A DNA stretch of 60,158 bases. Source: a bacterium (GTDB lineage: Bacteria; Bacillota; Clostridia; Lachnospirales; Lachnospiraceae). A program made the position numbers and the translations under genes. This document shows positions 48,994 through 59,649 of the stretch, piece by piece; within the stretch, counting starts at the first letter, position 1; each line of letters begins with the position of its first letter. Location: contig JAUNJY010000027.1 in assembly GCA_030535455.1 (NCBI GenBank), positions 1 to 60,158 of the forward strand. The letters are read 5' to 3'. The notes below the pieces were generated by a model that worked only from the letters and a program-made list of their open reading frames with translations, did not search any database and was not told the origin of the DNA.

Positions 48994-50256
48994 TTAAAGA
49001 CTACTCTCAACCTTACGAATGTCTGCTCCCAAATTTGCAAGATCCTTGGATATATCCTCATATCCTCGTTCAATATATTCTATTCCACTAATTCTGCTAG
49101 TTCCATTTGCTATCAAACCTGCAATTACTAATCCTGCGCCTCCGCGCAAATCATAAGCTCTTACATCGCATCCTGTAAGAGCTGCTACACCATTCACCTG
49201 TGCAGCTTTACCGCTTACATAAATGTCAGCACCCATCTTTGCAAGCTCTTTTACTGTTTTATAACGAGACTCAAATATATTTTCTACTATTAAACTTGTT
49301 CCTGAGGCAATCGTAAGTACTGACATGATTTGTGACTGCATATCTGTTGGAAATCCCGGATATGTTTCCGTCTCTATGAGTGGTACGGCCCTTGGCTGCT
49401 GGCTGGAACAGATATTAACATAATCTCTGCCAACGCCAATCCGACACCCCATTGTCCTTAAGGTGTTGATTACCGTTTCATTCTCTTTACAACAATTGCC
49501 TCTCAACGTAACGGAACCTCCAGCGCCAGCAACGGCTGCAAGATATGTTCCCATTACAATTCGATCAGATACAAGCGTATATTCAACGTCTCTAAACTCT
49601 TTGACACCTTCAATCATTATAGTTTTACTGCCAGCACCAGAAATTCTGGCACCCATTTTAACAAGGAACAGGCAGAGTTCTGTTATCTCCGGTTCCATTG
49701 CAGCATTATCTATAATTGTAATTCCATCCGCCTTTACAGCAGCCAGAATTACATTTTCTGTTGCTCCGACACTCGGTGATGCAAGCGAAATCTTTGCTCC
49801 CGTTAAATGTGAGGTACTACAAAAAATTATATCTTCACTATGAATGACTTGCACATTCATTTCTTTTATCGCCTTCAAATGCAGATCAATAGGCCTTGCG
49901 CCAATTGCACAACCTCCTGGATATGATATGGTGACGTTCTTGTTTCTTCCGAGCAAAGCTCCTAATAATATAATGGAAGACCTCATTGAACTTACATACT
50001 TTTTATCGACTGAACTATAATTCATTTCTGTCGCATCTATGGTAAGTCCGTCCTGTTCCCACGTCACTATACATCCGATACTTTCCAAAAGTTTAATCAT
50101 ATGATAGACATCTATGATTTTAGGACAATTCTTTATTCTTGTTATACCATTATGCAATATTGATGCTGCCAGAATAGGTAATACAGCATTCTTCGAACCT
50201 TGAATCGGAATTTCTCCCTGAAGATGCCTCCCACCAATAACTTCTATAAAAGCCAC
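48994..50256 (-). CDS. murA: UDP-N-acetylglucosamine 1-carboxyvinyltransferase MurA
   Basis: 420 aa from a GTG at 50256 (AGGGGTG upstream; longer frames lack a site), giving MAFIEVIGGRHLQGEIPIQG. SKNAVLPILAASIL binds substrate; the loop PGGCAIGARPIDLHLKAIKE carries the catalytic, fosfomycin-reactive Cys. C-terminal GAGLVIAGLIANGTSRI closes the second domain. Transfers enolpyruvate from PEP to UDP-GlcNAc, the first committed step of peptidoglycan synthesis. Confidence 0.96.
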   Translation of the reverse strand: MAFIEVIGGRHLQGEIPIQGSKNAVLPILAASILHNGITRIKNCPKIIDVYHMIKLLESIGCIVTWEQDGLTIDATEMNYSSVDKKYVSSMRSSIILLGALLGRNKNVTISYPGGCAIGARPIDLHLKAIKEMNVQVIHSEDIIFCSTSHLTGAKISLASPSVGATENVILAAVKADGITIIDNAAMEPEITELCLFLVKMGARISGAGSKTIMIEGVKEFRDVEYTLVSDRIVMGTYLAAVAGAGGSVTLRGNCCKENETVINTLRTMGCRIGVGRDYVNICSSQQPRAVPLIETETYPGFPTDMQSQIMSVLTIASGTSLIVENIFESRYKTVKELAKMGADIYVSGKAAQVNGVAALTGCDVRAYDLRGGAGLVIAGLIANGTSRISGIEYIERGYEDISKDLANLGADIRKVESSL

Positions 50257-50327
50257 TTGGTACACCCCTGACAATTGATATCTATACAAACAGTATATGT
50301 CCGGCGATAATTTATGTGCATTACATA

Positions 50328-51473
50328 CTATCTCTCAAATTTTATCTGGTTACTAACACTTAACGCAATTCCCATCTCTGCTAAAAGAATGGCAACAGAG
50401 GTACCACCATAACTGATAAATGGTAATGGGATACCGGTTGATGGAATTGAATTTGTTACTACAGCAACATTTATAATAACCTGAATGGCAATATGAGCAA
50501 GCACACCAACGCAGATCAATCCACCAAATAAATCAGGCGCACTGATTGCGATAATAAATAATCTCCAAATTACTAAAACGAATACTAAGATTAACATGAT
50601 TGCTCCGAACAATCCAAGTTCTTCGCAAATAACCGAAAAGATCATATCATTATGAGACTCTGGAATAAAGCCCAGCTTCTGCATACTCTTACCTAATCCA
50701 ACTCCAAAGATACCTCCTGAGGCAATGGCATATAGACCTTGTAAAATCTGATATCCTAATGGTTCTGTTTCTACATTGAGCCAAACTCTGAAACGAGTCG
50801 CTCTAAATGATTCAAATGCAATGAACGCAGCTACTCCTAATGAGCCTGCAATCCCTACAACGATATAATAAAGCTTCTTTCTTGTCGCTACAAAACAAAT
50901 ACAAACGATTACTCCAACGATAACAATACCTGTACTTAAGTTTTCAATTACGATTGTTGCAATCAATGGAGACATCCATAAGATTATTCTGAGAAATCCC
51001 GTAAACTTATTCAGTTCCTTGGCATTTTTCTGTACCAGGTATGCCACGAATAAAATCGTTGCCACCTTGGACAGCTCAGATGGCTGGAACGTCCCTAATG
51101 GCCCAAGATTGATCCATCTCTTTGCACCATTGATTTCCATTCCAAATTTTAATACAAACGCCTGTAGACCAATACAGAGTATGTATAATGCCTTAATTGG
51201 TATTATCTTAATTATAGGTAACGGTTTTAAGAAAATATGATAATCCAGTTTGGACATGACCAACATTACAAAAACACCTAAGGAAACAGAAATAATCTGC
51301 TTCCTTAGAAAGACTGTTGACACACCATATTTTACTTCACTCGTATAAGCACTCGTGCTATAAATCATAATCAGACCAAAGCCTGCTAAAAATAGCGTTA
51401 GAAATAATAAGCTGTAATCGTAATAACTATGAAATTTATTTCTTTTGCCCTTATCTCTATCATTTCTCGTCAA
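50328..51473 (-). CDS. ftsW: SEDS glycosyltransferase FtsW/SpoVE
   Basis: 381 aa with about ten membrane segments. SEDS motifs: INGAKRWINLGPLGTFQPSE, SHNDMIFSVICEELGLFGAI, SIPSTGIPLPFISYGGTSVA. Polymerises peptidoglycan at the septum together with a class B PBP. Could serve division, cortex synthesis (SpoVE) or both; the cluster carries only this one copy. Confidence 0.93.
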   Translation of the reverse strand: MTRNDRDKGKRNKFHSYYDYSLLFLTLFLAGFGLIMIYSTSAYTSEVKYGVSTVFLRKQIISVSLGVFVMLVMSKLDYHIFLKPLPIIKIIPIKALYILCIGLQAFVLKFGMEINGAKRWINLGPLGTFQPSELSKVATILFVAYLVQKNAKELNKFTGFLRIILWMSPLIATIVIENLSTGIVIVGVIVCICFVATRKKLYYIVVGIAGSLGVAAFIAFESFRATRFRVWLNVETEPLGYQILQGLYAIASGGIFGVGLGKSMQKLGFIPESHNDMIFSVICEELGLFGAIMLILVFVLVIWRLFIIAISAPDLFGGLICVGVLAHIAIQVIINVAVVTNSIPSTGIPLPFISYGGTSVAILLAEMGIALSVSNQIKFER

Positions 51474-51527
51474 AAAGTCTCACTCCCAGCTTATCTATAT
51501 ATGAGTTCTCAAGTTTAACCCAGACAA

Positions 51528-52889
51528 CTACTTCTTCATTTCCATAACAAATTCTTTAAATTGCTCGCCACGTTCTTCGTAGTTCTTGAACATGCCCCAG
51601 CTTGCACAAGCAGGAGATAATAATACGCTCTCTCCCGGTTTTGCCAGGCTTGCTGCTTTCTCTACTGCTTCTTTCAGGCTGTCTACAAAGATAATGTCAG
51701 TAAAGCCATTCTTCTTTGCACATTCTGCAATTAATTCCTTTGTCTGGCCAAGAAGAATTAGATACGTTACTTTTCCGTCAAATGCTTGAATCCATTCATC
51801 ATACGTTGAATCCTTGTTATAGCCACCGCCGATTAAGACAGTCTTTCTATTCATTGCCTGGATTCCCTTGATTGCTGCATCCGGATTCGTTCCCTTGGAA
51901 TCGTTATAATATCTAACTCCATCTATTTCATCTACATATTCAATTCTATGCTCTACTGCTATAAATGATGTGATCGACTGATAAATCGTATCTTGATCCA
52001 CTCCCATTGCCATTGCCATTGCCACGGCAGCCATAACATTTTCAAAGTTATGCTTTCCTAGGATCTTAAGATCATTTACGTTGCAGATCGCTTCTGAAAC
52101 ACCATTTACTGCATGATAAATTACTTCGTCTTTATAATACATTCCGTTTTCTAAGACGCGTTCACTGCTGAAGAACACTACTTTACAGTTTAATGTCTTT
52201 CCAAATTCACGTAACGTCTCATCTTCATAGTTAAGGACACAAGTATCCTCTTCTGTCTGATTTTTCGTTACATTTAATTTTGCCTGAACATATGCTTCCA
52301 TTGTATGGTGACGATTTAAATGATCTGGAGATAAATTTAAGATCGCACTCACTTTTGGTCGGAATGTGTCTACAGTTTCTAATTGGAAACTGCTTACTTC
52401 TGCTACTGTGAAACTATCTTCTGAAGTTTCAGGTACCATGCTTGTATAAGGAAGGCCGATATTACCTACTACAAAAGTCTTTTCGTTGTAAGCTTTTAAG
52501 ATCTGGCCTGTTAATGCTGTTGTTGTAGTTTTACCATTTGTTCCTGTGATTGCCACTACGCTTCCCTTTTCAAACAGGTATGCAAGCTCAATCTCGCCAA
52601 GGATTGGTTTTCCCATATCTCTTAACTCATTCACAAATGGTAAATCTGTTGGGACCCCTGGGCTTAATACGACTGCGTCGAAAGCTTCCATTTCATCTTT
52701 CGTAAGTTCTCCGATAATCACATCTGCTTTGATGTCCTCGGGAATTTGGTTTAAAATCGTCTCTTTATTAAGTTTTTTATTTCCGTCTAATAAAGTTACT
52801 CTTGCGTTGTTTTTTCCTAATATTTTAGTAGCAGCGATACCACTGATGCCAGAACCTACTACTAAGACTTTTTTATTTTTCAGTTCCAT
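51528..52889 (-). CDS. murD: UDP-N-acetylmuramoylalanine-D-glutamate ligase MurD
   Basis: 453 aa. N-terminal Rossmann fold (VLVVGSGISGIAATKILGKN), ATP loop VAITGTNGKTTTTALTGQIL, LNLSPDHLNRHHTMEAYVQA, EHRIEYVDEIDGVRYYNDSK GTNPDA and LLSPACASWGMFKNYEERGE. Adds D-Glu to UDP-MurNAc-L-Ala. Between mraY and ftsW, as usual. Confidence 0.96.
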   Translation of the reverse strand: MELKNKKVLVVGSGISGIAATKILGKNNARVTLLDGNKKLNKETILNQIPEDIKADVIIGELTKDEMEAFDAVVLSPGVPTDLPFVNELRDMGKPILGEIELAYLFEKGSVVAITGTNGKTTTTALTGQILKAYNEKTFVVGNIGLPYTSMVPETSEDSFTVAEVSSFQLETVDTFRPKVSAILNLSPDHLNRHHTMEAYVQAKLNVTKNQTEEDTCVLNYEDETLREFGKTLNCKVVFFSSERVLENGMYYKDEVIYHAVNGVSEAICNVNDLKILGKHNFENVMAAVAMAMAMGVDQDTIYQSITSFIAVEHRIEYVDEIDGVRYYNDSKGTNPDAAIKGIQAMNRKTVLIGGGYNKDSTYDEWIQAFDGKVTYLILLGQTKELIAECAKKNGFTDIIFVDSLKEAVEKAASLAKPGESVLLSPACASWGMFKNYEERGEQFKEFVMEMKK

Positions 52890-52933
52890 ATTATCCTCCC
52901 AGGGTTCTTTTATTTTTAACTATTTATCTTAAC

Positions 52934-53893
52934 TTAGTTAAGTCCCATAAATCCAATTAAACACATAATCGTAGTAACAATTGAGAATACGGCTACTACT
53001 CTTACCTCTGACCATCCACATAATTCAAAGTGGTGGTGAATTGGAGCCATTTTGAAAATTCTCTTTCCACCAGAAATCTTAAAGTATGATACTTGGATCA
53101 TAACACTTAATACTTCTACGAGATAAATAATACCAACGATTAAAATGAAGATTGGCATTTTTAACATAATTGCTGTGGATGCAACAAAGCCGCCTAATGC
53201 TAAGGATCCTGTATCTCCCATAAATACTCTTGCTGGGTATACGTTGTATACTAAGAAGCCAAGCAAGCTTCCTGCAACAGCACATGTGATTGGAGAAATT
53301 CCTGCTTTCATCACTACAGCTACGATCGTAAAGAAAGTTGCTACTAATGTAGTAACGCCTGATGCTAAACCATCAAGGCCATCGGTAAAGTTTACACCGT
53401 TTACGGTACCGATCATAACGAAGAATACAAATGGTACAAACAGATAAGAGATATTAAGCATCTTTCCGCCGCCAAATGGGATGATTAATTCAGTTCCCAC
53501 ATTTGTATAGTTCATCACATAAAATACAAAGACTCCAGTTACAATTAACTGACCTAACATCTTTTGCCATGCTTTTAAGCCTAAGTTACGTTTCATAACT
53601 ACCTTGATGTAGTCATCTAAAAATCCAATGATACCAAATCCTACTGTTGTAAACAGGATTGGAATGATCTTTGGATAATCTTTTATAAAGAATAAAGACG
53701 TAAGGATTACGCTGATTACGATAATCAGTCCCCCCATTGTTGGTGTTCCTGTCTTTTTCTGATGGGACTGTGGCCCTTCTTCGCGAATATACTGGCCAAA
53801 CTTTAATCTCTTTAAGAACGGGATAAAGATCGGACATAGACATACGCTAATCACAAAAGATATAATTGCTGGAATCAAAAATTCAAAATTCAC
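52934..53893 (-). CDS. mraY: Phospho-N-acetylmuramoyl-pentapeptide transferase MraY
   Basis: 319 aa from a GTG at 53893 (GAGGTGAAAAAA upstream), giving MNFEFLIPAIISFVISVCLC. About ten membrane helices; signature EEGPQSHQKKTGTPTMGGLI, FLDDYIKVVMKRNLGLKAWQ, NFTDGLDGLASGVTTL, and APIHHHFELCGWSE with the three active-site histidines. Makes lipid I on undecaprenyl phosphate. Confidence 0.96.
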   Translation of the reverse strand: MNFEFLIPAIISFVISVCLCPIFIPFLKRLKFGQYIREEGPQSHQKKTGTPTMGGLIIVISVILTSLFFIKDYPKIIPILFTTVGFGIIGFLDDYIKVVMKRNLGLKAWQKMLGQLIVTGVFVFYVMNYTNVGTELIIPFGGGKMLNISYLFVPFVFFVMIGTVNGVNFTDGLDGLASGVTTLVATFFTIVAVVMKAGISPITCAVAGSLLGFLVYNVYPARVFMGDTGSLALGGFVASTAIMLKMPIFILIVGIIYLVEVLSVMIQVSYFKISGGKRIFKMAPIHHHFELCGWSEVRVVAVFSIVTTIMCLIGFMGLN

Positions 53894-53989
53894 TTTTTTC
53901 ACCTCATATATTATCTTACGTTTCTTAACTGTTTCAACATGAGTAATTAATCCCACGTTTCCCAGTGAAACCAATCATTTAATTATAGA

Positions 53990-55924
53990 CTATTCCAGGT
54001 ATAGAATCAAGTCGCTATTTTTGTCAACAACGTCGCCTTCCAAAGGATATTGCTCGGTTACGACATCACCTTCGGTGGAATAATAAATGGATTCTATTCC
54101 AAGTGATTTAGCCAGCTCTTCGACCTCCTCTTTCTTCAAGCCTATAAAGTTGGGAACGGTAATTGTTCCTATATTATTTTCTTGTTTTTCTTCTTCTGTA
54201 TAATCAGGTTCTATCCCCAAATAAGGAAGTACATTATCAAATACTTCAGCAACGACTGGAGCTGCAATGGTACCACCATAATATAATCCTTGAGGTTCAT
54301 CAATCAATGCAATGGCCAATACCTTCGGATTGTTTGCTGGAGCAAATCCTACAAAAGAAGCAATATACTTTCCATTGCCACGAGGTAGTTTTTCACTGGT
54401 TGCTGTCTTTCCACCAATACGAAATCCTGGCAGGTAGGCACGCTTTCCTGTTCCAGTAGCTACAACTGCCTCTAGAAGTTCCTTCATGGTCTGACTTGTT
54501 TCTTTACTGATGACATTCTCTGTGGTCTTGTATTGGAGCTGTTCTGATGTAGTTCCGTCTTTTGATTTCACTGCTACACCTACATGAGGCGTGATCTTAG
54601 TTCCTCCATTGATTACTGCACTGACACTGGTCAGAAGCTGTAATGGGGTAATCTGGAACCCTTGACCAAATGACATGGTTGCAAGTTCTACTGCTTTTAC
54701 ATTTTCTTTCTTATGCATTATTGAATTTGCTTCGCCAGGAAGGTCAACTCCTGACTTATTAAATAATCCCAGCTGATTGAAATATTTATACATATTGTCA
54801 ATTCCCAGCCGTTCTCCCAATGTCATAAATACCGGGTTACAGGAATTTTTAATTCCATCTACAAATGTCTGCGATCCATGACCGCCTTTTTTATGACAAC
54901 GGATCATTCTGTCTTCTACCTTTTTATAGCCTGGACAATAGAAATTATCTGTCAGCTTTACTACGTTTTCTTCTAATGCTGCCGTAGCCGTTACAATTTT
55001 AAACGCACTACCTGGCTCATAGGTATCGCTGATGCACGCATTTCTCCACATCTCGTTTAACAGATCTGTCTTTTGCTTCTCTGTTAGCGACTCATCCGCA
55101 TTATAATTCAGGGTATATGGATCATTCAGATTAAACTCCGGATAGTTTACCATAGCCATTAGCTCTCCGTTTTGCGGATTCATAACAATAATCTTTACAC
55201 TCTTGGCTTTCTTCTGTTCATACACCTTCGAAGCGACTTGCTCTGCATATTTTTGAATATTTACATCAAGGCTTGTTACCAAGTCTTTTCCTGCAATCGG
55301 CTCTACTCGATCCTCTGCAGCACCATCTATTTCCACTCCACGGGCCGTCGTCAGGGTAAGAATGTTCCCATCAGTCCCTTGAAGATATTTGTCGTAAGCA
55401 ACTTCAAGCCCTACGATTCCCTGGTTATCACTTCCTGTAAATCCAAGGACCTTACTTGCCAGGCTTTCAAATGGATAATAGCGTTTGTAATCTTCATCGA
55501 CCATAACGCCATCTAAATCATATTCTCTTATCTTATCTGCAATTGTCTTGTCAACGTTTGTCTTAATTCTTTCTATACTTGAATTCTTTTCGACACGTTT
55601 CCTTACCTTTTCTTCTGAAAGTCCTAATTCCTTACTTAGCACTTGAATGACTTTATCAGAATTTGTTATTTGGCTATGTATTACACTGATTGTGCACACT
55701 GGCTTGTTACTGGCCAGCTCAACTCCATTACAATCATAAATCACTCCACGCTCGGCCTTGATCGGGCGCTCTCTTTCATGGAGCTTGGTTGCCTTCTCCC
55801 CGTAGTACTCCGATTTGAAGATCATCAGATAGGAAAGTCTTCCGAGGAGGGCTACTACCATCGCTATAATGATTACTACAACGATTAAAATACTTTTTCT
55901 ATTATAGGTTCTACTTTTCTCCAC
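53990..55924 (-). CDS. spoVD: Class B penicillin-binding protein with PASTA domain (SpoVD-like)
   Basis: 644 aa. N-terminal anchor (SILIVVVIIIAMVVALLGRL), dimerisation domain, transpeptidase with SxxK in EPGSAFKIVTATAA, SxN in GIKNSCNPVFM, and GGKTATSEKLPRG at the third motif (KTA in place of the common KTG). C-terminal PASTA domain about residues 585-644 (VPNFIGLKKEEVEELAKSLG). Second of two tandem PBPs; the PASTA tail favours a SpoVD-type spore cortex enzyme. The FtsI role then falls to its upstream neighbour. Confidence 0.88.
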   Translation of the reverse strand: MEKSRTYNRKSILIVVVIIIAMVVALLGRLSYLMIFKSEYYGEKATKLHERERPIKAERGVIYDCNGVELASNKPVCTISVIHSQITNSDKVIQVLSKELGLSEEKVRKRVEKNSSIERIKTNVDKTIADKIREYDLDGVMVDEDYKRYYPFESLASKVLGFTGSDNQGIVGLEVAYDKYLQGTDGNILTLTTARGVEIDGAAEDRVEPIAGKDLVTSLDVNIQKYAEQVASKVYEQKKAKSVKIIVMNPQNGELMAMVNYPEFNLNDPYTLNYNADESLTEKQKTDLLNEMWRNACISDTYEPGSAFKIVTATAALEENVVKLTDNFYCPGYKKVEDRMIRCHKKGGHGSQTFVDGIKNSCNPVFMTLGERLGIDNMYKYFNQLGLFNKSGVDLPGEANSIMHKKENVKAVELATMSFGQGFQITPLQLLTSVSAVINGGTKITPHVGVAVKSKDGTTSEQLQYKTTENVISKETSQTMKELLEAVVATGTGKRAYLPGFRIGGKTATSEKLPRGNGKYIASFVGFAPANNPKVLAIALIDEPQGLYYGGTIAAPVVAEVFDNVLPYLGIEPDYTEEEKQENNIGTITVPNFIGLKKEEVEELAKSLGIESIYYSTEGDVVTEQYPLEGDVVDKNSDLILYLE

Positions 55925-56042
55925 AGCATATCCTCATTCTTCTTATTGGTTCATTCTATTAAAAAGAGAATAAGGATATGTGTGTTTATAAAATTTTCAC
56001 GTTTATTAACTGACTAAAAAATTTTCCTCAGACAGCAAGAAG

Positions 56043-56073
56043 TGTAGTCCTTAAGCTTTGCTTAAAGACTACA
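56043..56073 (-). terminator. Attenuator-like hairpin between the two PBP genes
   Basis: TGTAGTC-TTAAGC pairs with GCTTAA-GACTACA around TTT, 14 positions with one mismatch. No clear T-run on the minus strand, so partial termination or mRNA processing is more likely than a full stop. Starts about ten bases after the stop of the upstream PBP gene. Confidence 0.6.
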
Positions 56074-56082
56074 CCCAGACTG

Positions 56083-58077
56083 TTATTCATCTTCAGGAAG
56101 AACATCGTAATCATAATCACTTCCGTTGTAATCATCATTTTCATTATTTTTCACTGGTTCTTTAGTTGATGCAGGAGTTGCCGTTGGTGAAGCTGTACTC
56201 TGCGTCTTATCTTTATCCTTATTTGCATCATCTGTGGACTTTACTTCTACTGTTGGATAAATGTTAAGGTATGGGAAGATATCTTTCATAATGTCTCTTG
56301 CAAGTTCACAAGCTAATGCACTTTTTGAAGCATTCCCTTCCCCTTGTGGCTCATCAATCGTTACATAGACAACCACTTTAGGATCGCTTGCTGGAGCATA
56401 TCCCATAAAGGATACTACATAATTTCCTTGTCCACGTGGAATTTTTTCTGCAGTACCAGTCTTACCGGCAATTTCATAACCTTCGATGTCTGCAGATTTT
56501 GCAGTTCCTTTTACTACGGTCTGTCTCATATAATTACGAACAAGTTTAGATGTTTCTTCTGAAATAACCTGTCTTGTATATTCACTTTTTACATTTCGAA
56601 CTACAGAACCCTCTTCTGTTGTAATCTGTTTTACAACATGAGGTGTATAGTAATAACCGCCATTGATTACAGAAGAAAATGCGGAAATTACTTGGATCAT
56701 CGGTACAGACATACTTTGTCCAAAACTACTTGTTGCTAATTCTACCGGTCCCATATTGTCTTGGTTATAAACCTGTCCAATACTTTCACCAGAAAGATCA
56801 ATACCGCTTTGTTTTCCTAAGCTGAAGTCAGTCTGATATTTAATAAATAAGCTGGACTTCATCTTTTCTGATATCTGCATGATCGCATCATTACAAGAAT
56901 AAGCCAGTACTTCTTCTAATGTAATCTTGCCGTGACCATCACGTTTTGCACATTTTATTGCTCTTGTATTTTTTGCAACTACCTGTTTACCATCGCAGAC
57001 AAATGTACTATCTTTTGTGATTATGCCTTCATCCAATGCTGCCGCAACTGTCAATGCTTTGATTGTGGAACCTGGTTCAAAGTTATCACTGATTGTAGAA
57101 TTACGCCACAATAAGTTTCTTGCGTCTAACGCCTCGTCATCAGTCATTTTTTCCACTTCAGCTTCAGAATAAAGGGAACTTAAATCCGTTGGATTATTTG
57201 GATCGTACGTCACGCTTTCTGCCATAGACAATACTTCTCCACTATTTGGATCCATTACGATAACGGAAGTATTCTTACTTCCAATTTCTTCGTTAAACTT
57301 ATCAATATGATTTTGTACGATTTTTTGAATATTTATATCTAAAGTAGATACTACATTGTAACCATTGGTTGGTTGTTTTACAGTATCCTCTACATCATTG
57401 TCCGAATTATAGTATCCATATGTAGCACCATTGGTACCATTTAATTCATCATTATAATAACCTTCAATGCCATAGCTTCCCACATTGCCTTTAAATGTAA
57501 AGCCAAGTGTCTTGCTTGCCAATGAGCTGTATGGGTATGTCCTTACATAATCATCCTCAAACCAAACACCTTTGATATAGGCGTTGTTATCCATTATCTC
57601 TTGAAACTCTTTCATTTCATCATATGAGTAGCCTTTTTGATATACATAATATCTAGATTCCGGTTTCTCTTCCAACAATTTTCTGATCTTTTCTTCGTCT
57701 ACATTAAAGACTTTCTTCAACTCTCGGATCGTTGGTTCTACATAAGCCTGTTCGCCCTTTTTTTCAGCCAGCATGGATGCTGGGTCAAGGATCAGGTTAT
57801 AGACCTTAACGCTCTTTGCCAATACAGTACCGTTTGTATCAAGGATATCGCCTCGTTTATACGGTATCATTGAATAAGTATAGGATTGCTGCGATAATAC
57901 CGATTTTTTGTATCGCTCGCCATCTCTTGAATTTAACCAGAATAATCTACCGATTAATATAATAAATAATACTATTACAATACAAAATACAAGCAAAAGG
58001 CTTGCTTGCATTTTATGATTAAACCTTCTCTTTTTTGCCTTTTCATCGGCATTTTCATTCTTGCGCACTTTAACCAC
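56083..58077 (-). CDS. ftsI: Class B penicillin-binding protein (FtsI/PBP2 type)
   Basis: 664 aa. Membrane anchor at about residues 27-47 (SLLLVFCIVIVLFIILIGRL), dimerisation domain, transpeptidase with SxxK FEPGSTIKALTVAA, SxN LAYSCNDAIMQ, KTG EIAGKTGTAEKIPRGQG. A serine/threonine/aspartate-rich tail (TASPTATPASTKEP...) replaces a PASTA domain. Cross-links septal peptidoglycan with FtsW. Directly follows ftsL (4-base spacing). Confidence 0.92.
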   Translation of the reverse strand: MVKVRKNENADEKAKKRRFNHKMQASLLLVFCIVIVLFIILIGRLFWLNSRDGERYKKSVLSQQSYTYSMIPYKRGDILDTNGTVLAKSVKVYNLILDPASMLAEKKGEQAYVEPTIRELKKVFNVDEEKIRKLLEEKPESRYYVYQKGYSYDEMKEFQEIMDNNAYIKGVWFEDDYVRTYPYSSLASKTLGFTFKGNVGSYGIEGYYNDELNGTNGATYGYYNSDNDVEDTVKQPTNGYNVVSTLDINIQKIVQNHIDKFNEEIGSKNTSVIVMDPNSGEVLSMAESVTYDPNNPTDLSSLYSEAEVEKMTDDEALDARNLLWRNSTISDNFEPGSTIKALTVAAALDEGIITKDSTFVCDGKQVVAKNTRAIKCAKRDGHGKITLEEVLAYSCNDAIMQISEKMKSSLFIKYQTDFSLGKQSGIDLSGESIGQVYNQDNMGPVELATSSFGQSMSVPMIQVISAFSSVINGGYYYTPHVVKQITTEEGSVVRNVKSEYTRQVISEETSKLVRNYMRQTVVKGTAKSADIEGYEIAGKTGTAEKIPRGQGNYVVSFMGYAPASDPKVVVYVTIDEPQGEGNASKSALACELARDIMKDIFPYLNIYPTVEVKSTDDANKDKDKTQSTASPTATPASTKEPVKNNENDDYNGSDYDYDVLPEDE

Positions 58078-58081
58078 CTGC

Positions 58082-58603
58082 TTATTTCTTCTTAATGTTA
58101 TCTAAAATCGTACTGCTTTCCCCTTCAGGAATGTCTCCGTACTGTTTTACATAATCTTTCTTTGCAGAATCATAGTTAATGATCTGGTTATCTTCTGGAT
58201 GTACCATGCCAAGTCTATCCATGGCCTGTTTTCTTATATAGTCGAGATCGATGCTTTCTGCACTGTCTGCAATTGCTCCATTCTCGTCTTTAATTGTAAT
58301 AACTTCTTTTTTTAAAGAAGTGATATTTTTGTCTAATGCTCTTATTTGCTGTTGTGCTTGCAAATATTGAACCGCCGTATAAACGGTAAATAGTAATGCT
58401 ACTGAAAAGAAGATTGCGGACACTCCATCAAATGATTTGTGTCTTTGAAGGCGTCTTTGCGTAGCTTTGCGCTCATTCTTCCTTCTTCGCTCGTACTCCT
58501 GACGCTGCTCTTCTCGTCGAGTATCAAAATCTGGTACTTCTTCCAGTCTTCTAACGGTATTTCCATCATAGTAGCTTCTATGATACTTCCTTGCTGCACT
58601 CAT
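58082..58603 (-). CDS. ftsL: Cell division protein FtsL
   Basis: 173 aa from ATG 58603 (AAAGGG upstream; a GTG three codons earlier overlaps that site). Long basic N-terminus (RRKNERKATQRRLQRHK), one membrane helix (GVSAIFFSVALLFTVYTAVQ), then a periplasmic-side coiled coil (AQQQIRALDKNITSLKKEVI) and the ...RKQAMDRLGMVHPE motif. Couples FtsQ/B to FtsW-FtsI. Weakly conserved family; identified by layout and context. Confidence 0.88.
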   Translation of the reverse strand: MSAARKYHRSYYDGNTVRRLEEVPDFDTRREEQRQEYERRRKNERKATQRRLQRHKSFDGVSAIFFSVALLFTVYTAVQYLQAQQQIRALDKNITSLKKEVITIKDENGAIADSAESIDLDYIRKQAMDRLGMVHPEDNQIINYDSAKKDYVKQYGDIPEGESSTILDNIKKK

Positions 58604-58702
58604 CTTACTCACCCTTTTCTATAAAATAAAATTCACATCCCATAACATAACTTCTCCCAGTTTTATATAGCATGACCTGTAAGCCATGCTATACATTACT
58701 TT

Positions 58703-59638
58703 TTAAACTCGTTCAAATACCCTTAATTTTGCACTCTTTGAGCGAGAATTTACTTCAAGTTCTTCTTCCGAAGGCAAGATTGGTTTCCTTGTAATCACTT
58801 TCCCTAATGATTTCTTGCCGCACACACAGACTGGAAATTGTGGTGGACAAGTACAAGGATTTTCACATTCTCTAAATATAGTCTTTACGATTCTGTCTTC
58901 TAGTGAGTGGAATGTAATAATACAAATCCTTCCTCCTGGGTTTAGTAATTCTACCATATCCCTTAACGTATTTTTAAGTACGTCTAATTCTTTATTCAGT
59001 TCAATACGAATAGCTTGAAATGTCTTTTTGGCTGGGTGTCCAGTATTCATGCGGACTTTCATAGGAATTGCTGCCTTAATAGCCTCAATTAGTTCAAATG
59101 TAGTCTCGATTGGCTTTTCCTGACGCATACGGACAATATGCTTGGCAATATTTTTTGCGAATTTATCTTCTCCATAATCTCTGATAATACGATATAAATC
59201 GTACTCGCTATAGTCATTTACAATGTCTCTAGCAGTCATATCATTACGGTTGTCCATCCTCATATCTAAAGGGGCATCTTCTCTGTATGTGAATCCTCTC
59301 TCTGCCGTGTCTAACTGATAAGAAGAAACTCCAAGGTCAAGCACAATGCCATCCACCTTATCAATTCCTAAGTCATTTAAAACTTGTTTCATATTACAGT
59401 AATTGCTTCTTACAATCGTTACGATGTCACCGAATTCTTTTAATCGTTCGCTGCTTGCACGGATTGCATCTTCATCTTGATCAATGCCGATAAATCTAGC
59501 ACCAGGTTCTAATTGCTTGCATACATGATAACCATGTCCTGCCCCTCCTAAAGTACCATCGACATAAATCCCGTTTTTCTTTATATCTAAATTATCAATT
59601 GTTTCTTCTAGTAACACTGAATAGTGCTTAAAATCCAT
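58703..59638 (-). CDS. rsmH: 16S rRNA m4C1402 methyltransferase RsmH
   Basis: 311 aa. [23 protein letters not shown] site [74 protein letters not shown] and [18 protein letters not shown]. Methylates the ribosomal decoding site. Second gene of the cluster after mraZ. Confidence 0.97.
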   Translation of the reverse strand: MDFKHYSVLLEETIDNLDIKKNGIYVDGTLGGAGHGYHVCKQLEPGARFIGIDQDEDAIRASSERLKEFGDIVTIVRSNYCNMKQVLNDLGIDKVDGIVLDLGVSSYQLDTAERGFTYREDAPLDMRMDNRNDMTARDIVNDYSEYDLYRIIRDYGEDKFAKNIAKHIVRMRQEKPIETTFELIEAIKAAIPMKVRMNTGHPAKKTFQAIRIELNKELDVLKNTLRDMVELLNPGGRICIITFHSLEDRIVKTIFRECENPCTCPPQFPVCVCGKKSLGKVITRKPILPSEEELEVNSRSKSAKLRVFERV

Positions 59639-59649
59639 TAAATTTCCTC

